Source of the DNA: an uncultured Pseudomonadota bacterium
Lineage (GTDB): Bacteria > Pseudomonadota > Alphaproteobacteria > UBA9219
Assembly (NCBI GenBank): GCA_903919315.1
Contig: CAIXHP010000058.1
Coordinates: 1-54,411 of the forward strand
Length of the DNA: 54,411 nt
Direction: 5' to 3'
In this document: positions 29,436 to 38,100 of the stretch, piece by piece
Position numbering within the stretch: the first letter of the stretch is position 1
Layout of the letters: each line of letters begins with the position of its first letter
The notes under the pieces: generated by a model
Database searches by the model: none
What the model was told of the DNA's origin: nothing
What the model saw: only the letters and a program-made list of their open reading frames with translations
Translations under genes and position numbers: made by a program

Positions 29436-30331
29436 GCGTTCGCGCTCCCGGATTGAAACATTTGGCGCAAGGCTGCTGTCAGCCCGTCCTGCCATTGGGG
29501 TTGTTCGAGCCCGTACACGCGCCGAATTTTGGAGCAGTCCATAATGCTGTAGGTCGGGCGACGCGCCAGATGGGCAAATTCGGAACTGGTGGCAGGCATA
29601 ATTCGCGGGCGGCGGGTCGTATAGCGGGCATAGCTCGCCATGACGGCCTTGGTGAATTCAAAGCGCGTGCAGCCCGGCGCACCGCAGAAGTGGAAGGTGC
29701 CAAAGCCGCCGGACTGGCCTTTGAGGATGGCGGCGGCGATGACGTTGATGGCGCGGGCCACGTCGAGCGCGGGCGTGGGGCAGCCGCGCTGGTCGTCGAC
29801 AAAGCGCAACTCGTCGCGTTCGTCGATCAGCTTGAGCGTGTTGGTCAGGATGTTGCGGTTAAAGGCGCTAAAGACCGACGAGACGCGCAGGATGACGTGC
29901 CAGGCCAATTCGTGCCGGATGGCTTCCTCGCCCATCATCTTGCTTTGGCCATAGGCGTTGACGGGGTTCATCCCATCATCGGGTTGATAAGGCACAGCGT
30001 CGTCGCCGTCGAACACATAATCGGTGGACAGATGGATGAGCGGAATGTCGTTCGACGAACACTGCGCCGCCAGATTGGCGGGTGCGGCGAAGTTGGCCGC
30101 CATTGCCGCGTCGCTGTCCTGTTCGGCTGCGTCCACGTTCGTGAGGCCTGCTGCATTGATGATCAGGTCGGGTTTGAAGGTCTGCACTGCGTCGCGCAGG
30201 GCCGAAGGATCGGTGATGTCGAGTTCGCGCCGTCCGTACAGGCCGAATGCCCAACCCTGTGGCGTTTCCAGACTTTGCAGGGCTTGTCCCACTTGTCCGG
30301 CAGCGCCGAGGAGCATGATGCGGTTGGTCAT
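29432..30331 (-). CDS. rfbD: dTDP-4-dehydrorhamnose reductase
   Basis: 299 residues. Last step of dTDP-L-rhamnose synthesis. Rossmann motif LLGAAGQVGQAL at the start, STDYVFDGDD and catalytic YGQSKMMGEE. ATGA overlaps at both ends (with rfbB upstream and rfbA downstream) show a translationally coupled operon. Confidence 0.95.
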   Translation of the reverse strand: MTNRIMLLGAAGQVGQALQSLETPQGWAFGLYGRRELDITDPSALRDAVQTFKPDLIINAAGLTNVDAAEQDSDAAMAANFAAPANLAAQCSSNDIPLIHLSTDYVFDGDDAVPYQPDDGMNPVNAYGQSKMMGEEAIRHELAWHVILRVSSVFSAFNRNILTNTLKLIDERDELRFVDDQRGCPTPALDVARAINVIAAAILKGQSGGFGTFHFCGAPGCTRFEFTKAVMASYARYTTRRPRIMPATSSEFAHLARRPTYSIMDCSKIRRVYGLEQPQWQDGLTAALRQMFQSGSANA

Positions 30332-31392
30332 GGCCGTGCCGCCGGGGGCAACTGGCCCAGCCGTTCGCCGCCATAGCTGCGGTTGCGGATCGCGGCGCAC
30401 CAGTCTTGATGGTTGAGATACCAACGAACGGTTTGGCGCAGGCCTTCAGTCGGCGAGGTGCGCGGGCTCCAGCCCAACTCTTGGTTCAGTTTGCTGAAAT
30501 CCATCGCGTAACGCTCGTCGTGGCCGGGGCGGTCGGGGACAAAGGTGATGAGGCTTTTGTGCGGAAGGTGCTGCGATTCCGGCAGCATTTCATCCAGCAG
30601 GGCGCACAGATCATGGATCACGTCGATGTTGCGCCGTTCCGCCGCGCCGCCGACGTTGTATTTTTCGCCTAGGCGGCCCCGCGTGAAGATCGTCCACAGA
30701 GCTTCGGCGTGATCGTCAACGAACAACCAGTCGCGGACATTGGCCCCTTGGCCGTAGATGGGAAGATTTTCGCCGTTCAGCGCCTTCATGATGCTCAGCG
30801 GGATCAGCTTTTCCGGAAATTGGAACGGGCCATAGTTGTTGGAACAGTTGCTGATGAGAACCGGAAGGCCGAACGTCTTGTGCCACGCCCGCGCCAAATG
30901 GTCGGCGCTGGCTTTGCTTGCGGCATAGGGCGAGTTGGGCGCGTAGGGCGTCGTTTCGGTGAAAGCTCCGGTGTCGCTGAGCGAGCCATAGACTTCGTCG
31001 GTCGAAACGTGGAGAAAGCGGAAATCCGCGCGGCGCTCGCGCCAAGTCCGCGCCGCTTCCAGCAAGGTGAAGGTGCCAACAATGTTGGTCTGGATAAATT
31101 CGCCGGGGTGGTCGATCGAGCGATCGACATGCGTTTCGGCGGCCAGATGGATGATGCCGTCGGGCTGCGTGTTCGCGATCAACGCGTTCACCGCGCCGGA
31201 GTCGCAGATGTCCATTTCGCGCAACGTAAAATGCGGATCATTTGCCAGTTCGGCCAAAGCCTCGCGGCTGGCGGCATAAGTCATCTTATCGAGGCCGATC
31301 ACACGCGCGTGATCGTGGCGGCGGAGGAAGCGGCAGAGCGCTGAGCCGATAAACCCCGCTGCCCCTGTGACGATGATCGTGCGCATTGGCAT
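30328..31392 (-). CDS. rfbB: dTDP-glucose 4,6-dehydratase
   Basis: 354 residues. Second step of the pathway. NAD-binding VTGAAGFIGSALCR, HLAAETHVDRSI, HVSTDEVYGSL and catalytic YAASKASADHL; NCSNNYGPFQFPEKLIPL is diagnostic for RmlB. The start is uncertain among ATGs at 31398, 31392 and 31386; I chose 31392, which overlaps the rfbC stop as TGATG. The longer open frame to 31584 lies inside rfbC. Confidence 0.95.
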   Translation of the reverse strand: MPMRTIIVTGAAGFIGSALCRFLRRHDHARVIGLDKMTYAASREALAELANDPHFTLREMDICDSGAVNALIANTQPDGIIHLAAETHVDRSIDHPGEFIQTNIVGTFTLLEAARTWRERRADFRFLHVSTDEVYGSLSDTGAFTETTPYAPNSPYAASKASADHLARAWHKTFGLPVLISNCSNNYGPFQFPEKLIPLSIMKALNGENLPIYGQGANVRDWLFVDDHAEALWTIFTRGRLGEKYNVGGAAERRNIDVIHDLCALLDEMLPESQHLPHKSLITFVPDRPGHDERYAMDFSKLNQELGWSPRTSPTEGLRQTVRWYLNHQDWCAAIRNRSYGGERLGQLPPAARP

Positions 31393-31955
31393 CACCATGT
31401 GAGCGGCGGGAGGTCTTTGAGGCGCGGCAAAAGCCCGTCCTTGGGTGACAGCAACGCCGCTTCCGGCGCGACGGGCCACGCGATGCCGAGGTCGGGGTCG
31501 TTCCACAGGATTCCGGCTTCGCTGGCCGGAGCGTAAAAGGCGGTGACTTTGTACTGCACGATGGTGTCGTCGGTCAGCGTGCAAAAGCCGTGCGCGAATC
31601 CTTCGGGGATGAGCATTTGCACCACCTCGTCGCCCGACAGGATGGCGCTGGCATGGCGGCCATAGGTGGGAGAATTCGGGCGGACATCGACGGCCACGTC
31701 GAAGATTTTTCCGCGCAACACGCGCACCAGCTTGGCTTGTGCATCAGGGCTTTTCTGGAAGTGAAGGCCGCGCAGCGTTCCGGCTTGCCGCGACATGGAT
31801 TGGTTTTCCTGCGCAAAGCGGGAGGGGAGGCCCAGTTCCTGCATGCGTTTTTCGTTGATGACCTCGGTCACATAGCCGCGCGCGTCCTCGTGAAGCTTGG
31901 GGCGCAGCAGTTTGACTTCGGGAATGGCCAACTCTTGGACTTGAACCGCGTTCAT
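31392..31955 (-). CDS. rfbC: dTDP-4-dehydrorhamnose 3,5-epimerase
   Basis: 187 residues, normal for RmlC. Third step of the pathway. Family motifs: LHEDARGYVTEV, FAQENQSMSRQAGTLRGLHFQ, KLVRVLRGKIFDVAVDVR and IPEGFAHGFCTL, with the catalytic His in LRGLHFQ. First gene of the rfbCBDA-transferase-DUF1003 operon and divergent from the GT2 gene across 67 bases that should hold both promoters. Confidence 0.95.
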   Translation of the reverse strand: MNAVQVQELAIPEVKLLRPKLHEDARGYVTEVINEKRMQELGLPSRFAQENQSMSRQAGTLRGLHFQKSPDAQAKLVRVLRGKIFDVAVDVRPNSPTYGRHASAILSGDEVVQMLIPEGFAHGFCTLTDDTIVQYKVTAFYAPASEAGILWNDPDLGIAWPVAPEAALLSPKDGLLPRLKDLPPLTW

Positions 31956-32022
31956 TTGTCTGGCACTTTTCGGCGTTGTTCGGGAAAGCCGAAGATTAGC
32001 AGAGGGAAGGGTGCAACTGTCA

Positions 32023-32895
32023 ATGACAACGCCGCCGCTCACATCCGTTATCATGGTCAGCTATCACACCGGGCCGGTTCTGGACCAAGCCATCGCGTCT
32101 GTGTTGGCGCAGACCGCGCCGGTGGAGTTGATCCTCGTCAACAACGGCAATCCGCCGGAGGTCGAGAAGGAACTGGCGGCGCGGGCGGACGCGACTCCGG
32201 CCATGCGGCTCTTGTCCGGGCAGGGGAATGTCGGCTTTGCCACCGCCTGCAATCTGGGCGCTGCCGAGGCCAAGGGCGATTTTCTGCTTTTTCTTAATCC
32301 CGATAGCAGTCTTCCTTCCGACGCGTTGGCAATTTTGCATCGGGAGGCGGCCGAACTGAAGACCCCCTATATGCTGGGGGCGCGGTTGCAGGACGGTGAC
32401 GGCAAGGATCAGCGCGGTTGTCGGCGCGCTTTGCTGACACCGGCTTCGGCGGTTGTCGAGGCCTTGCACCTCCAATCCCGTTTTCCGAAGCACCGCCTCA
32501 ATCTCCATGATACGCCGATGCCGACCAAGACCGAGCCGGTTCCGGCGATCAGCGGGGCTTTTATGTTCTTGCCTAAGGCAGATTTCAAAGCGATCAACGG
32601 CTTTGATCCGGGGTATTTCCTGCATGTCGAGGATCTGGATTTTTGCCTGCGTTTCAGCCGGATGGGCGGGACGATCTATTTCGTGCCGGACATCGTCGTG
32701 ACCCATGTGGGGGGCACCAGCGCCACGACCAACCTGTTTCTGGAAAAGCAGAAGGCAAAGGGCTTTATCCGCTATTTCTATGAGAATTTCAGCGATATTT
32801 ACCCTCAACCGGTCTTGTGGATGCTGGATGCGGGCATTCTGGCGCGGTTGTGGATGAAGATTCTCCTCGCCAAATGGCGCGAAAAGAAGAAATAA
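32023..32895 (+). CDS. Family 2 glycosyltransferase, rhamnosyltransferase-like
   Basis: 290 residues. GT-A enzyme: nucleotide-sugar site SVIMVSYHTGPVLDQAI, then FLLFLNPDSSLP (DxD-like NPDS), acceptor-side ISGAFMFLPKADF and catalytic region GYFLHVEDLDFCLR. These features fit WbbL/RfbN-type rhamnosyltransferases, and the divergent rhamnose operon supports dTDP-rhamnose as donor (inference). AGAGGGAAGG lies upstream; the in-frame GTG at 32011 is an alternative start. Confidence 0.88.
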   Translation: MTTPPLTSVIMVSYHTGPVLDQAIASVLAQTAPVELILVNNGNPPEVEKELAARADATPAMRLLSGQGNVGFATACNLGAAEAKGDFLLFLNPDSSLPSDALAILHREAAELKTPYMLGARLQDGDGKDQRGCRRALLTPASAVVEALHLQSRFPKHRLNLHDTPMPTKTEPVPAISGAFMFLPKADFKAINGFDPGYFLHVEDLDFCLRFSRMGGTIYFVPDIVVTHVGGTSATTNLFLEKQKAKGFIRYFYENFSDIYPQPVLWMLDAGILARLWMKILLAKWREKKK

Positions 32896-32902
32896 CATTG
32901 GC

Positions 32903-32916
32903 GGTATTATAATACC
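32903..32916. promoter_or_regulatory. Perfect 14-base palindrome upstream of rplM
   Basis: GGTATTATAATACC lies 8 bases after the glycosyltransferase stop and about 40 bases before the rplM -35 candidate. It has no loop, so it looks more like a dimeric protein-binding site than a terminator. Function unknown. Confidence 0.35.
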
Positions 32917-32951
32917 ACAAGCTCTTTTTCCAGCTTTTTGCCTGATTTCTG

Positions 32952-32981
32952 TTGACAGCGTGTGACGCGAAAGCGTAAATG
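32952..32981 (+). promoter_or_regulatory. Candidate rplM-rpsI promoter
   Basis: TTGACA at 32952-32957, then 17-18 bases and GTAAAT/TAAATG. It leaves a GC-rich leader of about 75 bases before rplM, which could be the site of ribosomal-protein autoregulation. The -35 is perfect, the -10 is weak. Confidence 0.55.
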
Positions 32982-33055
32982 CCGCTCGCATACGGAGCGC
33001 GGTTCGTCGCCTCCGGCAGGTAAGGCGCGGTGGCGCCCACGCACAAGGTGAGAAC

Positions 33056-33559
33056 ATGGCTGGAAAAATTCGACTGACAAAGCGAAGCGTCCAAACAAAG
33101 ACCTTCGAACTGAAACACGGCGAGCAGAAGAAGGGCTGGGTCGTCCTTGACGCCGACGGCGTTATTCTGGGTCGTCTGGCGGCGGCGGTTGCGCTGCGGC
33201 TGCGCGGCAAGCATTTGGCGACCTTTACGCCTTCGGTGGATTGTGGCGACAACGTCATCATCATCAACGCCGAAAGAGTCCGTCTGACGGGCAAAAAGGC
33301 GACGGACAAGGAATTCTTCTATCACACCGGTTATGCTGGTGGCATCAAGTCCAGGACTCCGGCGCAAATTCTGGCCGGTCGCTTTCCTGAGCGCGTCATT
33401 GAAAAGGCCGTGGAGCGCATGTTGCCGCGCGGGCCTTTGGGTCGTCGCCAACTCGACAATCTGAAGGTTTATGCGGGCGCGGAACATCCGCACGCCGCGC
33501 AAAGCCCGGTGACAATCAATTTCGCCGCCGCCAATCCGAAGAACAAGAGGGTGAAGTAA
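33056..33559 (+). CDS. rplM: 50S ribosomal protein L13
   Basis: 167 residues, slightly long for the family. An early-assembly protein of the large subunit. Recognised from [48 protein letters not shown] and [21 protein letters not shown]. Paired with rpsI one base downstream, the near-universal arrangement. Confidence 0.97.
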   Translation: MAGKIRLTKRSVQTKTFELKHGEQKKGWVVLDADGVILGRLAAAVALRLRGKHLATFTPSVDCGDNVIIINAERVRLTGKKATDKEFFYHTGYAGGIKSRTPAQILAGRFPERVIEKAVERMLPRGPLGRRQLDNLKVYAGAEHPHAAQSPVTINFAAANPKNKRVK

Positions 33560-33560
33560 T

Positions 33561-34115
33561 ATGGCCACAACCGTGAAATCAAGCGGCGGAGCCGCACGTA
33601 AATCAGCCTCGCTTTCCGGCATCAAGGCCGCCGTGAAGGAACAACAGGCCGCCGAGCCGACAGCCGATTCGGTTGCCGCGCCCGTCGCCGCCGACGAAGC
33701 GCCCAAGCATGAGCGCAAGGTTGACGCGCAGGGCCGTTCGTATGCTACCGGCAAGCGTAAGAACGCCATCGCCCGCGTGTGGATCAAGCCCGGCAAGGGC
33801 AAGATCACCGTCAATGGCCACGACGTGAAGGTGTACTTCGCGCGTCCCGTGTTGCAGATGATCGTCAACCAGCCTTTCGCCGTCGCGGATCGCGCCAACC
33901 AGTTCGACGTGGATTGCCTCGTCGATGGCGGCGGGTTGTCGGGCCAAGCGGGTGCCGTGAAGCACGGCATCTCAAAGGCTTTGACCTTCTTCGAGCCGGA
34001 TCTGCGCAAGCCGCTCAAGGTTGCGAAGTTCCTGCGCCGCGACGCTCGCGTCGTCGAACGTAAGAAGTATGGCCGCGCCAAAGCGCGTCGTCGCTTCCAG
34101 TTCAGCAAGCGTTAA
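33561..34115 (+). CDS. rpsI: 30S ribosomal protein S9
   Basis: 184 residues. Residues about 1-55 form an Ala/Pro/Lys-rich extension absent from E. coli S9; extended S9 proteins are known in alphaproteobacteria. The S9 core starts at [19 protein letters not shown] and ends with the basic tail [16 protein letters not shown] that reaches the P-site tRNA. A strong terminator follows. Confidence 0.97.
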   Translation: MATTVKSSGGAARKSASLSGIKAAVKEQQAAEPTADSVAAPVAADEAPKHERKVDAQGRSYATGKRKNAIARVWIKPGKGKITVNGHDVKVYFARPVLQMIVNQPFAVADRANQFDVDCLVDGGGLSGQAGAVKHGISKALTFFEPDLRKPLKVAKFLRRDARVVERKKYGRAKARRRFQFSKR

Positions 34116-34138
34116 GCGCCTTATTACGCTTTATCATC

Positions 34139-34172
34139 AACGCCAGTCTGGTTTTGCCAGACTGGCGTTTTT
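34139..34172 (+). terminator. Rho-independent terminator after rpsI
   Basis: CGCCAGTCTGG (34141-34151) pairs perfectly with CCAGACTGGCG (34157-34167) around a TTTTG loop, followed by five T. It cleanly ends the ribosomal operon. Confidence 0.9.
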
Positions 34173-34216
34173 GTTTGCGCGGGGCTATTCTTGGCATAGT
34201 CAAAAGGGGGTGTTCT

Positions 34217-34972
34217 ATGCCGACATCGCAGCATGTCTATACACAGCAGACTCAATTTTGGTCGACGGAGCGTGCTTATGTGCTGGGCGATATCGCGCGC
34301 GCAGCAGGGCATAGGCTTTTTGCGGCGCAGCCGGGCGAGGTGGTTTTGGACGCGGGCTGCGGCGCGGGCTTGGAAACCATCAAACTGGCGCGTACAGGGG
34401 CGCGGGCTTGTGGATGCGATCTGTCGCACGAGATGATCGATGCCGCGCGTAATAAATCTCTTCAGGAAAAGCAGGATATTTCGTTTGATGTCGCCAACAT
34501 TGCTGAGCATTTGCCTTATGCGGATGCGGTTTTCGACGGAATTTTTTGTAACGCGGTGTTGATTCATGACAGTCCTGACGAGTGCCAGCGTTTTATCGCT
34601 GAGGCCGCGCGTGTCATGAGCAAGGGTGGACGCTTGCTGATAAGCGTGATGCATCCGTATCTCTATCAGGAAGGAAGCCCTAACCGACTCAACCAAGCCT
34701 CGTGGGCGCAATATACGCCGTTGGAGGCTAACCCTGATTTGACCCAGAGTTGCCAGTTCCAAGAGATCTATAGGAACAGCGCGGGAAAAGAGTTTGTGTC
34801 TGACGTTTGGTATCACCCTGAGCCGATGTTTCGCGCGATGATGCTGCAAAATGGTTTTTGTCCGGTGCATGAACAAAACCTTTGTGTGACGCCTGAGGCA
34901 CTGTCGCTTGCGAACGCTTCAGGGCCCTATGGTTACCCAGCTTTTTATCAGATCATGGCGACGAAGCTGTGA
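34217..34972 (+). CDS. Class I SAM-dependent methyltransferase, substrate unknown
   Basis: 251 residues. The SAM site VLDAGCGAGLETIKLA (motif I), acidic GCDLSHEMIDAAR (motif II) and the post-motif segment FDGIFCNAVLIHDSPDE are clear; VMSKGGRLLISVMHPYLYQE completes the fold, with the HP tail typical of small-molecule methyltransferases. AAGGGGG lies 6 bases before the ATG at 34217. The gene is AT-richer than rpsI before it. No pathway context. Confidence 0.85.
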   Translation: MPTSQHVYTQQTQFWSTERAYVLGDIARAAGHRLFAAQPGEVVLDAGCGAGLETIKLARTGARACGCDLSHEMIDAARNKSLQEKQDISFDVANIAEHLPYADAVFDGIFCNAVLIHDSPDECQRFIAEAARVMSKGGRLLISVMHPYLYQEGSPNRLNQASWAQYTPLEANPDLTQSCQFQEIYRNSAGKEFVSDVWYHPEPMFRAMMLQNGFCPVHEQNLCVTPEALSLANASGPYGYPAFYQIMATKL

Positions 34973-34988
34973 GACATGGAGTAGGTGG

Positions 34989-35510
34989 ATGTCCATGAAT
35001 CCCCTCATTCTTCCCCACCACGGAATCATGCCGCAGATTGATCCGTCCGCCTTTGTCGCGCCGGGGGCGGTGGTGATCGGGGATGTGGTGATCGGGGCGG
35101 AAAGCTCGGTGTGGCCGGGGTGCGTTCTGCGGGGGGACGTGAATGTCCTTCGTATCGGCGCGCGGACGAACATTCAGGACGGCACGGTGATCCATGTAGC
35201 CGTTGAAGGCCATGGCACGCATATCGGCGACGACGTGACGGTGGGGCATATGGTGTTGCTGCATGATTGTGTGGTGCAGAGCGGTGCGTTTGTCGGCATG
35301 AAGTCCGGCGTGATGGACGGCGCGGTGATTGAAAGCGGCGCGATGCTCGCGGCGGGGGCGTTGCTGACACCGGGAAAGGTCATTCCTTCGGGCCAGCTTT
35401 GGGCTGGCAGCCCGGCCAAATACTGGCGCGATGTGAGCGCCGAAGATAGGCATCTCTTTGACGTTCGCGGTCGCCAATATGTGGAATTGGCGAAGACGTA
35501 CCGTTACTGA
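34989..35510 (+). CDS. Gamma-class carbonic anhydrase-like hexapeptide protein
   Basis: 173 residues. A left-handed beta-helix of hexapeptide repeats (VVIGDVVIGAESSVWPGCVL, LRIGARTNIQDGTVIHV). Three His likely to bind zinc between subunits occur in HGTHIGDDVTVGHMVLLHDC. Relatives (YrdA, PaaY, CaiE) include carbonic anhydrases and thioesterases, so activity is uncertain. GGAG lies 7 bases before the ATG; a second ATG is two codons on. Confidence 0.88.
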   Translation: MSMNPLILPHHGIMPQIDPSAFVAPGAVVIGDVVIGAESSVWPGCVLRGDVNVLRIGARTNIQDGTVIHVAVEGHGTHIGDDVTVGHMVLLHDCVVQSGAFVGMKSGVMDGAVIESGAMLAAGALLTPGKVIPSGQLWAGSPAKYWRDVSAEDRHLFDVRGRQYVELAKTYRY

Positions 35511-35517
35511 AAGCTGA

Positions 35518-35632
35518 GTCATGCTCGCGAAGGCGAGCATCCATCTCCCGGTGGAGCCATAAGCGCACAGTCTCGTAACCCAGCACGAACGTCGCCGACT
35601 GGTGATGGATCGCCGCCTTCGCGGCGATGACG
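35518..35632. repeat. Two-hairpin dispersed repeat, locus B
   Basis: GTCATGCTCGC-GAAG-GCGAGCATCC at the left and GGATCGCCGC-CTTC-GCGGCGATGACG at the right, in inverted orientation about 60 bases apart. The stems differ from those of locus C at several positions but remain paired. Fills the gap between the carbonic anhydrase and phaC, which converge here. Confidence 0.75.
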
Positions 35633-35652
35633 TAGGGGGAGCGGGCGTACCG

Positions 35653-37716
35653 CTAAAGGACTTGCACCCTCACATAGCTTCCCGGCGCTTCTTCGAGGGC
35701 GTTGGTTGGTTCGCGGGCGGGGACCATGGGGCCAGCGAACGGTTTGAGCCAGTTGAGCCATTCCGGCCACCACGAACCGTCATGGGCCTCGGCATCCTTG
35801 AGCCAATCGTCCGGATGCGCGGGACACTTTGCGTTGGTCCAATAGCCGTATTTGTTGTTCACGGGCGGATTGATGATGCCCGCGATGTGGCCCGAACCGG
35901 ACAGAACGAAGGTGACCGGCCCCTTGTAGAGCTGCGTCGCCGCATAGGTCGAACGCCACGGCGCGATGTGGTCGTCGCGGGTCGAGAGCAGGAAGGACGG
36001 GGTCGTGATGGAAGTGAGGTCGATCGCCACGCCCTTCATTTCCACGCCGCCCGGTTGCACCAGCTTGTTTTGCAGGTACATGTTGCGCAGGTAATAGCTC
36101 TGCATCGAAGCGGGCAGGTTGGTAGAGTCCGCGTTCCAGTAGAGCAGGTCGAAGGGGAACGGCTCGCGGCCCATCAGGTAGTTGTTGACGACGAACGACC
36201 AGATCAGGTCGTTGGAGCGCAGCAGGTTGAAGGTCGTGGCCATAACCGGCGCGTCGAGATAGCCGAGCTTGGCCATCCGCGCTTCCAGCGCCGTGATTTG
36301 CTCTTCGTCCATGAACACGCCGAGGTCGCCCGGCTCAGCAAAGTCCACCAGCGTGACGAGATAAGTGGCGCTGACGATGGTGGGAATGTCCTTAGGCCGC
36401 TTTTTGCCAAGCGCGTTGAGGTAGGCCAGCGTGCTGGCCAACAGCGTGCCGCCGATGCAATAGCCGACCACGTTGACTTCATCCACGCCCGTGATGCGGG
36501 CCATGTCCTTGATCGCCGCCAGCAAGCCCAAGGTCATGTAATCGTCAAAGTTGATATGAGCGTGCCGCGAATCGGGGTTGACCCACGAGATGCAGAACAC
36601 TGTGTGGCCCTGTTCGACCATATAATGAATGAACGAGTTCTTTTCGCGCAGATCGAGGATGTAATATTTGTTGATCCACGGCGGCACGATCAGCAGCGGC
36701 GTTTTATGCGCTTTTTCCGTCACGGGCGCGTATTGGATCAGCTGCATCAGCTCGTTCTGAAACACCACCTTGCCCTTCGACGTGGCGATGTTTTCGCCAA
36801 AGCGGAAGGATTTGGGGTTGGTCATGCTGATGGCCAGACGGCCTTGTCCGCGATCCAGATCGTTGAGGAGATGTTCCAAGCCTTTGATGAGGTTCTCGCC
36901 GCCCGTTTCGACCGTGGCGCGGAGGACTTCGGGGTTGGTCATCCAGAAATTGCTGGGTGAAATCGCGTCCACCATCTGGCGGGTGTAGAAATCGATCTTG
37001 CGCGCCATTTTGGGCTCGAGGCCGTCGGCTTTCTGCACCAGACTTTGCGCCCAACGCGCCGTCAGCAGGTAGGATTGCTTGATGAAGTCGAACAGCCACA
37101 CGTCTTGCCACGCCGGATCCTGAAAACGCTTGTCGTTGGCGGCGGGCGCGATGAACGGGTTGACCTTTTGTCCGGCAAGGCGCGTGAGGGCCGTTTGCCA
37201 GAGGCGGGCGTAGTCCTGCCAAAAGGCGAGCTGCGCATCGACAAAGCGTTCCGGCGTGTTGAGCAGGCGGTTCGTCAGTTCGCCGAAGGCTTTGGCGATA
37301 CGCGCGGGGTCGATGTCGGAGGGAAGCGTGGCGGAGGATTTGTGCCGCTCCGCATATTCCTGAATAAGTTTTTGTGTGCGCTCGGCGATGCGGATCAGCA
37401 GGGCCGACATGGCGGCTGGATCAAGCCAGCGCGGGGCGGCGGCGGGCGTTTTCGGTTGGGCACCCGGCGCTTTGGCGGGTTTCGCCTCTGGGGCTGGCTT
37501 GAGCGCGGCGATTTCTGTGGGCGCAACTTCGGGGGCGGCTCTTTTGGCGGGCGGCTCCGGCTTTTTGGCCACGGCTTCGGGCTTCTTTTTCGCGGCCTCG
37601 GCTTTCGTCGTGGCGATCTTTTCCGTCATGGCGGCTTGCAGTTCGGCCAAGGCGTTGCGCGATCCGGCGGCCTTCTTTCGGGCTTTGGGCTTTTTGTTGT
37701 CGTCTGCTATGGTCAT
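35653..37716 (-). CDS. phaC: Class I poly(3-hydroxyalkanoate) polymerase
   Basis: 687 residues; typical class I synthases have about 590. It polymerises hydroxyacyl-CoA into storage granules. The catalytic Cys420 lies in the lipase-like box GYCIGG; the Asp and His partners fit STRDDHIAPW and GSGHIAGIINPP. WINKYYILDLREKNSF and NFWMTNPEVL are family signatures. Residues 1-95 form an Ala/Lys/Pro-rich extension unlike the core, perhaps disordered or granule/DNA-associated. No phaA, phaB or phasin gene is adjacent. No strong Shine-Dalgarno seen. Confidence 0.94.
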   Translation of the reverse strand: MTIADDNKKPKARKKAAGSRNALAELQAAMTEKIATTKAEAAKKKPEAVAKKPEPPAKRAAPEVAPTEIAALKPAPEAKPAKAPGAQPKTPAAAPRWLDPAAMSALLIRIAERTQKLIQEYAERHKSSATLPSDIDPARIAKAFGELTNRLLNTPERFVDAQLAFWQDYARLWQTALTRLAGQKVNPFIAPAANDKRFQDPAWQDVWLFDFIKQSYLLTARWAQSLVQKADGLEPKMARKIDFYTRQMVDAISPSNFWMTNPEVLRATVETGGENLIKGLEHLLNDLDRGQGRLAISMTNPKSFRFGENIATSKGKVVFQNELMQLIQYAPVTEKAHKTPLLIVPPWINKYYILDLREKNSFIHYMVEQGHTVFCISWVNPDSRHAHINFDDYMTLGLLAAIKDMARITGVDEVNVVGYCIGGTLLASTLAYLNALGKKRPKDIPTIVSATYLVTLVDFAEPGDLGVFMDEEQITALEARMAKLGYLDAPVMATTFNLLRSNDLIWSFVVNNYLMGREPFPFDLLYWNADSTNLPASMQSYYLRNMYLQNKLVQPGGVEMKGVAIDLTSITTPSFLLSTRDDHIAPWRSTYAATQLYKGPVTFVLSGSGHIAGIINPPVNNKYGYWTNAKCPAHPDDWLKDAEAHDGSWWPEWLNWLKPFAGPMVPAREPTNALEEAPGSYVRVQVL

Positions 37717-37758
37717 GGGATGATGTCACGAGAAGGCCGGAGGGAGCTTATTCATAGC

Positions 37759-38085
37759 ATGATGCGCAAAACAAAATCAGCTGAAATCCGAACTTCTCTT
37801 ATGATCTTTTGCCTGATGGCCCTCACGGGGTGCGCGGACAGCAAATGGGTGTCGTGGCTGACGGGCGAGCCGGGCGATAGCGTCCTCAACGTGCCGCAAG
37901 CGGTCGGCGCTCCGCCCAGCCAGAACGAGACGGGGTGGCCTAATTTGGCTTCCGTGCCGCCGAAACCAAAGGACTTCTCGACCCCCGCCTTTCGTCGGAC
38001 GACTATCCGGCAGATGAACGCGGCGAAAACCGAGGCCGAAGCTATCCGGCAACGTGTGGGTACTCCAACAGAAACTGTGAAATAG
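37759..38085 (+). CDS. Small predicted lipoprotein, unknown function
   Basis: 108 residues. Signal ends ALTGC with the lipidated Cys at 25. The mature part is Pro-rich and hydrophilic (VPPKPKDFSTPAFRRTT), with a charged helical C-terminus. GGAGGGAG occurs upstream, 12 bases from the ATG used; an upstream in-frame ATG near 37720 would overlap the phaC promoter region. Followed after 15 bases by the SBP gene, so the two may form a unit. Confidence 0.72.
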   Translation: MMRKTKSAEIRTSLMIFCLMALTGCADSKWVSWLTGEPGDSVLNVPQAVGAPPSQNETGWPNLASVPPKPKDFSTPAFRRTTIRQMNAAKTEAEAIRQRVGTPTETVK

Positions 38086-38100
38086 CTAGAGGAGCGTGTG

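Noticed and set aside
34217-34972. Methyltransferase as a tailoring enzyme for the cyclodipeptide system
   Set aside because: It lies 12 kb away behind a strong terminator and with no shared regulation visible.
35602-36960. 452-codon open frame antisense to phaC
   Set aside because: The other strand encodes a complete PHA synthase; this frame has no domain and begins in a repeat.
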